Positions 1 through 13,222 of a DNA stretch of 64,000 nt are shown here, in pieces; position 1 is the first letter of the stretch; each line of letters starts with the position of its first letter. The DNA comes from Lepidodermella squamata (Eukaryota; Gastrotricha): the NCBI GenBank assembly GCA_047495785.1, contig JBLDXI010000046.1:1550001-1614000 (forward strand), in the 5' to 3' direction. The position numbers were made by a program, and so were the translations under genes. The notes under the pieces were generated by a model. The model saw only the letters and a list, made by a program, of their open reading frames with translations. It was not told the DNA's origin and did no database searches.

Positions 1-3000
1 CCCATTTACGATTTGCGCGCCGAATTTAGGCGCACACGTCGATTTCGAGCGCGTCCTCGCCGGCGTCACGTTCGGCTGCAGTTTATTCCGCAACAACGAC
101 GAATTAACCAGCGGCTTATGGTTATTCACCCTGGTACTAGCCGCCGATCGTATCGACGAGGCAATGCTAGGCCTGGGGGTCGCGTTCTCCGACGTCTTCT
201 TCGTGTCATCCGTAGCGACTGACGACGCTCTTGAGCTGTTTGAATTCGTTTTCAGCAACGGCGCCTTCTTCGGCGTCAGGTAGCGGGACGGGACGTTTGA
301 GTGGTTCGGGGCTAGGACAGGTTTCGGCTCAGTCGCGTAGCACCTGACGACGAACGGGCTCGACGAGACAGGCATGCCGAACAGGGTGATCTCCATTTCA
401 TATATGCCCTCCCTCGGGATGGTGTAAGTCAGTAGGAACGACGCGCCCGATACGCGTTTCAGGTCGCATGTCCCAACTTTATCGACAGCATCGCGAATCG
501 AGGCTGATAGCGCCCGGTCGTGATTGGCTGGCAGCGCCGCCTCGCGGCCGTGTTCGTCGACTGCGGTTAACATAGCGACCTGGGGCACATTTGCCACGCA
601 TGACGACCAGGCTTTCAGCCGTTCTGTCGCTGGCATGGCGTTGGCTGAGCTGGCGAGTTTGACGTGCACGTCGCTGGGCAGCGCGGCGCCGGGTGCGGCG
701 TTCATCGACTGGCTGGTTCGCAGCAGGTAGTCGCTGCTCGAGGCCGACGCGCCGCCTGATGTCACGCTTTTCGTGTCGTCACCGTCCAGCGGTGATAGCA
801 AGTTGTTGGCGAGGGGCATATCGCTTCCGTTGGAAATTATTGCACCAAAATTCTGAAAAAAGTGAAACAAAAAATCATGAATTAGAATGAAACCACTTTG
901 ATCCCTTGAATCAAAATACAAAAAATATGTAATTAATTTTTTTTTAATTCTAGTTCCAAATCCAGGGTTCCAGGTTCCAGAGCTAAGTTTGAAGCTCCAG
1001 CCCCAACTTGCCCCAAAATATGGATTCCGAGAATTTAGATCTCCTCTAAATCTCAATTTTTAGCGAGTGAAGCTTCAGTTTTTGGTACCAAGTATCGATT
1101 TTAGAAATCAGTGATTTTTTCGATATCAGAAAGCCAAAATTGAAAATTTCCTAAATTTAGCGCTGGAACCTTGAATCTTAATTTTCGTCTTGTAAATATT
1201 TGAACCCTAAAGCCCATTTTCGAAAAATTGGCTAAAAACAGTCTTTCGAGTTCAGAAGAGTGAAGTGAAAATTGAATTGACTAGTAAGAGCTTTAATTTG
1301 GCTGAATTTCATCATTCATCATTCATCCTAATTTTTTTATATCTCTAATTATCTAGCAGAGCTCAAGACGAAAACTCACATCTATAGATCTGAGAAGTTT
1401 TTCGGAAGCACAATCGACAAAGCTGAACAGCAGTTGAGTTTCCTCGAGTTGAACCGTGTTCAATGGGAATGGCTGAAGTACGACCTCGGTTTGTTGTTCG
1501 AGTTGCTTGCGAACAACGAGCAAATCGAGGTTACCCGCAGGCGGCGTTGTTTGCTCTGAATCCGCGTCCAAATCGCCGCACTGTTCAAGCAGGCGGTGTA
1601 GAAAATCAGCAGATTCCTTAGCCGAACCGATACAGCTAGCAACGGCCTGGCGATTCGTATCGATAACGGCCTGTTTCTGCTGGCAAACCGTCCGCAATTG
1701 AGCTACAAGTTCGGCCCGCCTCGCGTTTAACCTCTCGAGAGCTTTGTCAAAACTCCGGTTGATTAACGACAACGAATCTTCAACTCTATATAATAAACAA
1801 GGCAAAAATTCGTGTTAATTATTCGCATCACGCCTATTAGTATGATGTTGTAATAATAAGAAGATAATTATTGTTGTATATTCCTAAGCTCACCGCGTGT
1901 ATTTTTTTACAGACTGAGTGAGAGGAAAAAACCGCTCACAGCTGGAATGACAAGCCGCTAATGGTTTTTTTACTTGCCTCATAATCATAAAATACTGGCT
2001 TGATAGACTCGATATAGCCAGGGTTATTAAAAATGGCCTACAATTCTAATGAGGATGCCGAAATTTCATGTCCGGCGATATTGACATAAGTATAAAAAAA
2101 CAGAGATGCCATAAAATTACTACGATTAAATTTTTCAAGAATTTTTAGCAGATCCAATTAATTCGAAAAAATCATTAAACTCGCCCATTGAGACTCTAAA
2201 TTTTATTCTGTTTTTTCTCTTACCTGATGTTCAAATTTTTCTCGATAGTTTTGAGGTGTTCGGCCGCATCTTCGGCCTCGCCGATGCGCATTTGCAGCGC
2301 CTGCGCCAACCGGCCCAGTTTCGTATGCTCAACCTTACGCGCAGCCGTCAGAGGCGTGTAAGAATGGCCCTCGTGCCGGCTGACGGCAACGGCGGACGAT
2401 GAAGCTGAGGATAGGTCGGTTGATAGGTACTCTTCACTGCTGTCGAGGCGCAGCGACGGCGGTTTCAGGCAGTCAACACACACGGCATGGTCGCATGTTT
2501 GACAAAAATATTCCAGCGGTTGCAGATCGTGGAGGGGGCAATAATTAACAGCCTAAAAATCGGAAATTCAAATAAAAAAATTATTATTAAAAAATTAAAC
2601 TTAAAATTGAAAGCATGGAGTTAAAAAAATCCGCCTTAAAGTGTCTTGAAATTTTGAAAATTTCTAAAATTTTTGAAACGTGTCAGAAACTAGATCTCAT
2701 TCTAAATACTCACCCGTTGGTTATTGTCGCTGCTTTCGCTGTCATTATCACTTGTGAAGCTTTCCGCGCGATCGCTCGTCGGCAACTGCAAGTCATTATT
2801 ATTTTCAGCCTCGTGGCTTGACGATACCAGACTGCTGCCGCCATCACTACAGTCGGCAGTATTCAATAAAACAGCGGCTGCCATCGACTTTGACGATCGG
2901 GCGCCGCCGAGAAGCCAGTTGGTCGGATAACGCCGAGTATTAGGAATTGGAAAATGCTGCTTGCAAATCGGGCAAGGCAAGAAAAATCTAGCGATGATGA

Positions 3001-6000
3001 CGAATAAAAAAAACGGAAATAATTCACAGGATTAATCAATTCGATGAGCAAAAAAACCGATACTCCCCCGGGCACATTTTTTTTAGCCCCTAATAAAGAA
3101 GCACGAAAGAGGACAAGTGGCGATAAACAAATATTATTAGAAGAGAAAAATCGAAGAAATGCAAAAAATATTATATATCGATATAGTATAAAAAATAATA
3201 AGCTTCCATTTTTCGGCAGGCGATTGATAAAAAACATGCGGCTGGCGGCGTCGATTCATAACGCAGCGGGGCCCTCGCGCCGCTTTTTTCCCGCCTGAGA
3301 TTTCATCTATGCCCTCAAACGAATATACGCGTGCAATCGTATTAGCTAATAAAGCAGTTATATATTCGTTGGAGCAATATTTTTCAATAAAAAAGAAGGC
3401 GTAAGAAGAGAAAAATCGCGCTCGCCCCGGAAACAACGTGCTACGTGTCGAATAATAGAATTTATTAGGATGGATGAAGGAAAAATAGGTTAATTTGCTG
3501 ATAGCTTCCGCCAATGCACTCTTGCCAAAAATCACGTACATTTTGAAGGTAAAAATCAGCAAATTATTAGGAATCTAGTTAGCGGAAGATAATCTAGCTA
3601 TATGAAGTTCATAAAATGAGATAAAAAATGATTGAAATGATGAGGCAAGCGCGAATTGACCTAACCATAATATACTTGACGCACTGTAGCGTGGCAAAAG
3701 GTGAGGCGATCGATAAAAACCCTAATAATATGATGAAAAATACCTCTAAGCCTCATTTAAAAGCTATCATAATATTGTGCGAAAAATTTCCTTGTACGCA
3801 ACTAGGCGAAAATTAAATAAGAAAAAAAAAGCGCCTGAAATATATAATAAATATTTTACATCGCATGCACCTTAAAATTTCGTCGGTACTTATTGAGCAA
3901 ATAACAGTTGTCTTTTTTGCAATAATATAATCATAATAGAAAAAAAATTCTACAGACGGGTGGGTTTGAGTGAGCAAATTGCCGGATATAGCGGTTCGTA
4001 CGTGCGATGCCCCGGCGGTTTCTTATACGCGCACACGCGCTCTGCCTCAGGTAAATAAACAACAAAAAGTGCAAATAAGTGGCTTCGAGGCGAGCAGCGC
4101 GCAGAAAAGGCGCGCGGCAGGTGTGACAGTGTCCGAAAAAGTAACAAGTAATTACATGGCGTTAGAGGAGCAATTATAAGCAAGAGGCGAGGTCACTCGA
4201 ATCGTGTCATCAAGGAAAAACGCTTATATATAGCAAAAGCCATTTCGTTTCGTTATAGTATTTGCCTTTGTGTCTGGCACCGGCCGGAAAACGCTCATTA
4301 CACCGATATGACGGCGCGTGTTTAATAAGCCAAGATATATTACCTCGATGGGCTGTAATGAAAATAGCATTATTTCTCGCTCTCTCTCTACACAATTGTT
4401 TATGGCAGTCGAAAGATCAAACAGCGACACGAGTCGAACGCGCAAACAAAAAGCTGCGCTGCGGATGGACATGTGATCCTCGTCGCCGTTTGTTGTTTGC
4501 CGGATGCGAGGAAAGGCAACGCGAGCTTTTAATAACGGCCGCGATAAAAATGAGAAATTTTAACGACAGCTTGAAACGGAAAAGGTGTTTTTCTGCTTGA
4601 CATCATACAAATTTCTGTGATATATTATATTATACGCAAAATATTGCCTTCTTTGTGAGAAATTTTCTCGCGCGCGCTGGTGTCGCATGTGAGATGTGTC
4701 AATCTCTCACGAGGCCGTTGTATATCAAGTGTATACGGCATGAAATTTATTTACATGAAGATGAAGTGAAGATGCCCGCTGCTGCTGTCATTGAGATGCA
4801 GCGCTATGAGATCGATCCTTTTTGAATTTTTCACGCGTGTTTAGCCGAAAGTCATCGACTACAACGCGGCGATCGCTGCTATATATACATTACGAACGAA
4901 TTGATGAATGATATTCTCAATGATACTTTTATTATAGGGCGAGCGAGAGGGGAGCGGGCTGTTGAAATTATTCTAAACACCAACATGTCGCGTGACCATG
5001 TAATTTTAGGGTGGGCTTAGATTTCGCGCTAAAACGATCGGTCACGCGCAGTTATAAATTAGTGGAAAAACAAGTTGAGACAAAACGACCAAGAGCCATT
5101 TCATTCATAACAATAATTATTACTTATGATGGAAAAAAAACCGGCCTTGTAGAGGAACAGAAAGACTTGACGTATAATTTATCCTCAATTCGCAAGGTAT
5201 AATTAAACGTGAAAAAACTGCGCTTCGTAAAAAGCTATCAATGCGGTCACCTTATATGTCAGTCTCGATCAAAAATAGCTCTATTCACCGGCTTTTTTAA
5301 TTAACCCGGCTTTACGACTCAGAGGTGAAATGATGAATATCTTACCGGTGTGTCTCGCCGAAAAAAATGACTAGCCGACTTTGATGAGGGTCCTACTTCT
5401 AGCGAAACAAAATTTTGAATGAATAATCCACCCAAAAATACATTTTTTAATTTTTGCGAATTTCATAAGTAATTTTACAAGCAGAAATCTGATAAAATTC
5501 TGGTAAAGCTTATCATTGCCTTGGAGAAGCTCATCCCTTTGCTCAATTGAGCCGAAGAAAAAAATGTCTTACTTCTATAGCGGAACCAAATTTCAAATAA
5601 TTTTCTAAGATTTCACGATAAATGAAAAAATCCAAATAAATTAAGGCGAAGTTCTCCGTAATTTCTGTATAAAGCCTAACTTGGTACTTGGCAACAGGCA
5701 AATTTGGTTCCGCCTGGGAAAATTAGGAAAATAATTCCATCTCTCAGCCGCTAAACACACTAAACTCTGCTATCGTATGATCTGTATGTTTTTAGAATTA
5801 GTATTAAGGCGGTTAAAAATGGGCAATTTTACGCAAGAAATTGGCTCCCGCTTTGTTACATAAAGAGAAGCCGTTAGTATCGGTATACCTTTTCGCGAAA
5901 ATTGAGTTTGAGTCGTAAAAAATAATATAATTGGCACGATAACACATGATGATGAGGTGTGAGAAAAATTGTCGAAAAATAATAATAATTTGCGTATCAA

Positions 6001-6430
6001 CTCACTTGTGCTGGGCGGTTAAAATGGCGAGACAGTCGGCACATAGCGAGTGGTGGCACGGCAACAGTTTCGCTGTGACAACGCCGGCGGATTTATTACT
6101 GTTACCGGCACGGCTGCGCTGCTGTTTGCCGAGCGCATTCAGGCGTTTGTGAACGCACACGTGGCACGTGAAGTTGGGCGGTAGGCTGTCGTAGCAGGCG
6201 CTGGACAGCAACGGCGAGCTGTTCTCATCTTCATCCGCACAGCCATTGCTAACACCTTTATGACCTTCGTCCGATGACGACGTGCTATGATGGGGCGGCG
6301 GCGTTGATGGCGAGTCGATTGTGAGCAGTATCAACTCGGCACCGCAGCTGGTACCCGTCGAAGACGGAGCCGGCGACGTGGCACTCGGCGCCAGGCCGGT
6401 TTCGCCGAAATTGCTTTGCAGTGTCAACAT
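1..6430 (-). CDS. TRIM2/TRIM3-like RING/B-box/coiled-coil/filamin protein (TRIM-NHL family), 3' end off window
   Basis: Five exons on the minus strand: 6430-6006, 2987-2714, 2552-2224, 1785-1380 and 852-1 (continuing off the edge), 762 codons with phases that agree at every join. In order: a serine-rich N-terminus; a C3HC4 RING whose halves lie on exons 1 and 2 (CHVC, then LPCHHSLCADC, then CPIC); a B-box (CPLH...FCQTC...CVDC...HEGH) in exon 3; a coiled coil in exon 4, with RRAELVAQLRTVCQQKQAV and DLLVVRKQLEQQ closely matching the TRIM2/3 pattern; and a filamin-type Ig repeat in exon 5 (GIYEMEITLFGMPVSSSPF). Family members are E3 ubiquitin ligases or RNA-binding regulators carrying C-terminal NHL repeats, which here would lie beyond base 1. 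Long Ser/Asp-rich linkers interrupt the RING and the B-box, making it larger than vertebrate TRIM2/3. The start is the first ATG of the exon 1 frame. LIN-41/Brat-type relatives are the alternative. Confidence 0.88.
2988..5999 (-). other. 3-kb first intron of the TRIM2/3-like gene
   Basis: Flanked by a minus-strand GTGAGT donor (6000-6005) and a CTAG acceptor next to 2987. It is some fifty times longer than the usual intron here. I see no conserved protein in either strand: the short open frames inside lack any recognisable family and overlap on both strands. GC-rich islands (about 4000-4900) alternate with AT-rich runs. Its length and position after the first coding exon would suit regulatory elements, which is inference only. 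Confidence 0.6.
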
Positions 6431-9400
6431 TCAGAGAACATTTAAAACCTATCCAAAAGGGAGAAAAAAAATAATTCCGCTCGAAGTAGGTAATCCTAGC
6501 AATTTCAGAGGATCAACTTATGATTCATCGAAAGTTTTATAAATTAATTGAGAAAATAGACGCATCCTATAGGGCTCAGGATGATTTGAGCGTGAGCAAA
6601 CATGAGATTGCATTTGATAGTAATTAGCGCGCGCGATATATTATAGGTGATAACACGCGACGCCATGATGATGGCACCAGTTTTATTGGCGTCATTTAGG
6701 GTGGAAGCTGGCCCGGAGCCGCGTGTTCGCATAGTTTGGGCGTCGGTCTAATTACCTAAACAGAACGTGGTACAAACACGCGAGGAAAATCAGCATTCAT
6801 CTATAACACATAGTTAATTAAAATAACTCGAAATGTAACCATCAGGAAAAACACATTTTTGACGCTTAAAAACCAACATTCACTTCCTGTTGACTCAGCA
6901 AGGATTGGCTTTCTAGGTCAAATAAAGTGCAAAAGATGTCAAAAATAATGTCCCGAAAAATATAGCTATTTATCGCCGGATTTTCGGTTTAGTTTTTGTT
7001 ATTTTGTCTACCTGCGCTGACAAATGGCGATCGGTGAATGGCAATAATATACGATTTCAGGTACGTAGCGCAGCGATGCGATTGGGGACGGGCCAAAATA
7101 AACAATACCTGACTGATTATAATACGCGTCGATCACCATATCGGTCATGCTGAGATTCATGTACAAGCCGGCACAAAAACACATCGACAACGTGTTTTTA
7201 AGCTCTAGCAGCGAACAAACACGCATGAGAAATAAAATAATACAGGTAGGCAGACAGACAGACCCTTTATAGTATCGAGGCATATATTATCAATAATTAA
7301 TCGGCTTAAATCGAGGCGCAGAAAACACGCGATGAATATTTATCGAAACGCACAAGTATTGGCCACTTTTGACAAGGTGTAAACACGCAATTTAGCGCCT
7401 CGGCCTGCGACGGGAAAAAACTTGTCATAAAACGGGCTAAACGCGCAGGTCACGCACTTTGGCAATAAATCGAAGCTTATTAGCATTTAAAGCGTCTAAT
7501 TATATCGAAAATATTCCGAATATTTTGGAAATAAAAGGGAACAACATTTTTCTCGGTAGAGTGGAGAACTTTTTGTTTACTGCCTCGGGGTTATTATTAT
7601 TATATACTACAGCTCGTAAAGTGATCGCGATCCTAGGTGAAGGCCCATTATTAAAGGGTGCGGAAAATCAAGCCGGATGTGCGGCTTTTGTTTAGAAAAG
7701 CTTGATGACGATATGATGATGAAGAAAATAATAATGTAATAGCGGCGAGGTGATAATTGTAAGATGATGATAGCTAAACAAAACAATAACCGCCGGAAAA
7801 TGCTGCCTTATAACTTGTAAATAAAAACAAAATAACCCCGCGTCCTGTATCGCGCCTTTTTACGCTGTGAAAACATGTGTAATTTTCAGGATATAACGGC
7901 CAGATTATATAGCTATATCATAAGACGATGAGCAACGGCTGCGGACAGGCGGAAAAAATAACAAACACTCTCGCGCGAACAATATCGACAATGGAAAAAG
8001 GTATGAATTCAGCAGAGGCATCTCGTTGCTGTTGTATTGTAATAATATAAATAGAGCTATTTTATTTCTATAACGAATTGCCTGCTAACAACATCATACC
8101 TAAAATGGGGTAAACAAATAATGTAAGTTCGGAAGATAATTTTCGTTAGAACAATAGACTTCGAAATTATTGGGCGATGATGTGAAGTGAAACGCATTGC
8201 TAAACTTGGATAAAAATGTTGTCTTCGCTGGCTATAAGTAATGGAATAAAAACGCAAATTCGATTCATTGAAAAATAAGAGCGAATTTAGTACGCTGATG
8301 GGAGAAGAAGAAGAAAAAGCGGCACTCGGCAAGTACAAAGAGGAAATATATTTTATATAGCGCGCTCGTTTTTTCTCTTGTATTTATAATAGTCTCAAGG
8401 ACGCAATGATATATTAGCGCTGTTGAAACTATCGAATTTACTATAATAAATGATAATAATTTTAACAAGATTAAGCAGCGTTTATCTCGGTGATTATCTC
8501 GATGAGCTTAAGGTGTTCGGTGCACTTGCCGAAAGATGATGAGCTATAACAACTTTTTGCCGTAGGGAAAAAATACGCAAAAATCATCATTAAATAATGA
8601 AGCGTATGAAACACGTGATTTTTCTGATATATATCGCTATTTTCTGATGGCATATAATGGGTTTTTTCTTTAGCCCAACTCCCAGATGTATCATATCGAT
8701 ACATGTTTATGTAGAAACGTAATATATCTTGCCGCTATTTTTTGCCACGCGAACATAATCAAATAAAAATGGAGCAAAAAATTATAGTATTGGTGAAAAA
8801 AACCGCCTACTTGATTTTCAGTTCGCGTGTTTTCGAGTGCGTTCATATTTACCTGCTGGGGCTACACAGAAAGTTAGGTCAGGTGGTGACACTAACGGCA
8901 AAAGGTTACCCGTCGTCGTCGCTAAAAGCTGTTACTTATGACACATCATGCAAGTTGAACTCGGCAAATATTCTTTGAAAATATATTATTGTTATATAAC
9001 CATGTGCGCACTGAATTTGACGGGTATCAAATGTAGGTCTTTGCTTCGTTAACCATGAATCGGCCGATGGAAAATGGCCCACTGGGAATTTTTGTGATTA
9101 TTTCGGCTCTATTGTTATATTGGAAGAAAAAAGGCAATAAAAATAACACACACTGTTTGTGAATTCGCGACGGAGAAAACAATGATTTACATCATTGAAA
9201 TCGCAGTTTATTACACACATCTGATGGCGGAGTTGATGAATGTTTGTATTTATATGATGTTGTGTGTAAAATTTTATTAAGCGCCCGAAGCGTTTTTGCC
9301 GTCAGTTTTCGCCGCGCATTGACGTGGCGCATTTTTGCCTCCATATACTATGATTTTTACGAATATACGGCGATGACCGGATGCGCGCTTTATTATACCG

Positions 9401-10056
9401 CAAACACACTGATGCGGCGCCAAATCCCTTCTGTATCGTTTCGTATGACGAGCAGGGGGACGTTGTTTGCTGCCCATCTTTCACATGTGATTCGCCATCA
9501 TTTTGTGCGGCGCCAAGAGACGGCATCAAAAGCATGCGGCATAAATTGAGTTCAAAGCAAAACAATCAACAACCAAATTGATCAGGATAAATTAGGGTAC
9601 AACCCACGCACACCTTCATCTTATCATCTGGGGGTGATGTGTACCAAGTTGACGAATTATTGGTGACCAAGGACCAATTACCTAAAATTGTTGTTGCGAA
9701 CTACCTTAAATTCATTTGACGTAGTTTTCCAACCAGATCAAAAGGAAGAAAAGTTGAATCGCCATGCCCCGAATTTAACATTTCTCCAACTTATTACTCG
9801 GATGTTACTCGAACTATAGAGCTGTCAGTCAAATTCACACTCACCGGACCTACAGAATCAGAGAATCAACTGTAATTGTACAAATTAAACAGCAAGTGAT
9901 GGTTCGGTTATTTTTTTCCGTGAAAAGTTGATTACGGTCACGAGAAATTAAGCAAATTATGACAGAGCGCAACTGAGACAAATTGTTCCCGACGTAGTAC
10001 GAGTAAAGCTGACCCTAGTAAGAGGCGATAGATATTCTTTCCGGTGCAATAAGACA
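6431..10056. other. Gene-free spacer between the divergent TRIM-like and GPCR genes
   Basis: 3.6 kb between the start codon of the minus-strand TRIM-like gene and that of the plus-strand GPCR, so both promoters should lie here. No convincing coding exon was found. A 91-codon minus-strand frame at 7008-7283 ends near a GT donor but matches nothing I know. The 9240-9580 stretch is GC-richer with overlapping frames on both strands. ACACGCG-like words recur (for example near 6650, 6778, 7327 and 7384) but I cannot assign a factor. Confidence 0.5.
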
Positions 10057-12761
10057 ATGAAAGCTGAATTTTTATCGTTAATAAGTCTATTTCAAGTCAA
10101 CCTGATAGGTTCTGCCAAGTATGAGCTGCACATTCTCGTGATGACTACCTTCACGGGTAATGACCCATTCGATGGCACTGCCTGCAAAACCGGCATGCAA
10201 ATCGCGTTCGATGCAGCTAACAGTCGGCCTGACATCTTGGGAGATTACAACGTTAAAGCGTTATACAAAGATGACGGAGCTGGGAATAAAGCTGCTCGTG
10301 CTCTTGTTGAATACATCCGTGATTTCAGTCAAAGCGACAACTCAAGCGTGATCATGTCCCCTCTGGTTGTTGGGGCAATGTTTTCTAGCGGTTGTAAGGC
10401 TATCGCGCCAATGCTTCACCACGAGAATTTGGTCGAGGTAAGTCAGGGCTGCGGGGCGCCTTTCCTTACAGATCGACGGCTCTACCGCAATCTGTACATG
10501 ATGCGATCGACGGGGCGAGTTCTAACCATTGCTCAGATGCATTTTATCAAAGACGTCGGCAGATGGCAGCGAATCGGAATTTTGACCTACGCCGAGAACA
10601 TTTTCGACTACGTAACTGCAACTTTGCTGCAGAAGCTTGCGAATGAAAACGAAGTTCAGGTCGCCCTTTTTGACTACTTCATCGATGTCAACGAAGAAAT
10701 GTTCATAGAAATAAAGGGAAATGACGTTCGAGTCATCGTCTACTTTTGTTCAATGGCTCGGTTGATTTTAAAGTTCTTCTGCCAGTCTTATAAGAAGGGT
10801 ATTACTGGCCCACACTACATCTTCATAATTCTCCCCATTCAATTCCCCGACCCGAAAAGTTTACCCGAAGAATCTCTGTTCGGATGCTCACCTGATGTTA
10901 TCACCGAGCAGTTGAGATACACGTATATGACGGGTCCGGTAATGTTCAACGATGATCCGACTTTGAAAAACGAATTCAGCTACGACAGTCTCGACTTTGA
11001 ACGACGCTTCAATGCCTTGACGAATAACAAGCAGCCACCTGATTATGACTGTCGATTTCTATGCCACGTAAGTCTAAATAATCTTTCAGCCCAATTAGAT
11101 TCGTGCAATGCTATTATAGGATACAGTCATGCAGAGTTTGATCGTGTTAGACAATGCGGACCGGGAGTTGAAAAAGCAAAATCTTTCCCTGGCCAGTTAT
11201 AGGGACTATCCTCGGCTCGTCATGGAAGTTGTCAATAAGTCTGCAGTCAGTGTGGATTACATCGGGTTAAGAATGGGGCGAATGAGGTACAACTCGCGCG
11301 GGGAGGTAGAAGCCGATCTTCAAATGATTGGTCGATGGTCACCCGAAACCTCACTGAATTACGTCAACCTGGTCCGCCAGTATGAAAACACTTCAGGGTA
11401 TGACTACGAAGATTACTGGGTTCAAAACGCGTCTGAAGCGAGGTGGGCAACTGCTGACAACAAACCGCCGCGGGATAAAGTTATCGAAAAGCGAATGGCA
11501 CGGGAGGTGCCGATTCCTTTCTACTACTCAGCAATTGGCATTGCGGCTTTTCTGATCCTAATCCAGATTTTCGTGATTCTTACAACAGTTTTCGCATGGC
11601 TCAAGATTGGCAACGATCTGGCAATGCATGTTTTGCCCCTTACTAAATGTATCGGGTATCTAGGATGCATTATTTTGAACATCTCTGCAATCTTATTCAC
11701 TATGGAAACTCAGCAACATCCCCGCGTGATTTGGGAAGTGCGCATTGTAGCAGCTTTGGTTGGCTGTGCAATGGTTATTGGCTCGTCTTTTTCAAGGGTT
11801 GTCGTAATCTACCAAGCTGTTCTTAGCTTCAACAAGCAGATTCTATCACATAAACGGAGACATTTTCGGACCCTAAATCCGTCGAAATTAGTCATTAATT
11901 ACGGACCGTTCTTCACCTCAGACATGGTTAGGAAACTGGAGAAGCGCAGTGTGCTCACGGCTGCCTCTATATTTTTCCTATCTAACACCTTTATCATGAA
12001 CTGGTTCTTATGGGACCCGATATTCTGCAAATTTGAAAATATCGACGAAGATCCTATTTACAACTATGAAGAGGACACTTCTACAATAATGCATTCTGTG
12101 AAATGTTCCTCGTCGGGCCTAGTTATTTGGTCATCGTTTTCAGGCGCATCTGCACTTATCCTCTTAATACTGAGCTGTTACATGTCAAGGAAGCTTTACT
12201 ACTTAACTTTTTCAATGCGAAAGTATCACGAACTTGGAACGATTTACATCGTCAGCTTGATGATAATTTCGACTTTCGTCGCCGAACTACTCCTGCATTT
12301 TTTGATTGAAGATGAGACGAGGCAGCGAATTGTTATTGCATTTGGCTGTGTTCTTGTATCTGTGATTATGACAGTCGTCAATTTTTTCAGTGGCTGTATG
12401 GATCATCGGCAGAAAACTTTCGCCTCAAAGAACGACGCAGTAGCGACTGTAACAACGACAGCTGTCAGGTAAACATTGTTCGCCAAAATTGTCCGCAGGT
12501 AACCTGTGTTTTTCATCTAGAAGACGAGGTTCGTCCACTCTCACCGCGTCGGCCGTTTTCCAGCAGCCGCAGAGTGTTGGTAATAACAACTCGAATACTA
12601 GTGCCGGGCTGATGCTGCACGTCATTCGATTGGTCGTCAACTCAACGGGAAATTCGACGGCGAACAATTCAGTCAATCCTATCGCGGGAGGCCAGCAGCA
12701 TCTGGAATCTGAAACCCATATCATCACAGCTGATGTATCGGTTATTCAACCTAGTACGTGA
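10057..12761 (+). CDS. GABA-B-like class C G-protein-coupled receptor
   Basis: Three exons (10057-11067, 11120-12468, 12521-12761) joined across two 52-bp introns give 866 residues. A hydrophobic N-terminus is followed by a periplasmic-binding-protein-like ligand domain (about residues 20-440; GNDPFDGTACKTGMQIAFDAAN is the typical start of its first lobe). Seven membrane segments follow at about residues 470-765, then a Ser/Thr/Asn-rich tail. GABA-B-type landmarks are GSSFSRVVVIYQ at the end of TM3 and NWFLWDP in TM4. The cysteine-rich domain of metabotropic glutamate receptors is absent, which also favours the GABA-B branch. It would couple an extracellular small ligand to G proteins at the plasma membrane. 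Whether the ligand is GABA cannot be read from the sequence. It lies beside a Cys-loop channel gene on the same strand. A poly(A) signal lies at 12901. Confidence 0.88.
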
Positions 12762-12900
12762 TATGCATAACTTGATATACACTTAAGGGCGACTAAAGAC
12801 TTTTGATTGCTACTGCCTTGATATTGCATTAAAAATGGTCGCATTGCATCGTGGAGTCCACGTGTTTATAGGTCGCGCGACTCGAAAATTTGACACACAA

Positions 12901-12906
12901 AATAAA
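12901..12906 (+). terminator. Poly(A) signal AATAAA for the GABA-B-like gene
   Basis: Canonical AATAAA 140 bp past the stop codon. The rest of 12762-13222 is AT-rich spacer and the probable promoter of the next gene, with no other gene visible. Confidence 0.5.
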
Positions 12907-13222
12907 ACGTCGTGCGCTTTCTCTTCAATACGCAAAGCCGGCCGAGAATATTATTAAGCGTGTTTGACATGCACAGGAAAAAAATCGAAATTTAGGTAGG
13001 TTATTTCAATGCTTTTTAAGATATTTCACCACGTTTTCATTTACATTGAGTAAGGATTATTTGAACGGAAATGAAATATTGCCAGAGCAAGCCAGAGCAA
13101 GGATTCGTACATGCATGGCAATACGAATCCCTTCAAACATCGCCACAGCTTTTTCACTGCTCATATATAATAGTGGTACTCGAAAAGCAAGATAAATTTT
13201 TTTGCTACACGGAAATCAGAAA

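Noticed and set aside
7008-7283. Possible minus-strand exon (91 codons) upstream of the TRIM-like gene
   Set aside because: A donor-like GT is present at its end but there is no homology, no second exon and no clear acceptor consensus.
9244-9581. Overlapping open frames on both strands
   Set aside because: They shadow one another in a GC-richer patch and encode nothing recognisable.
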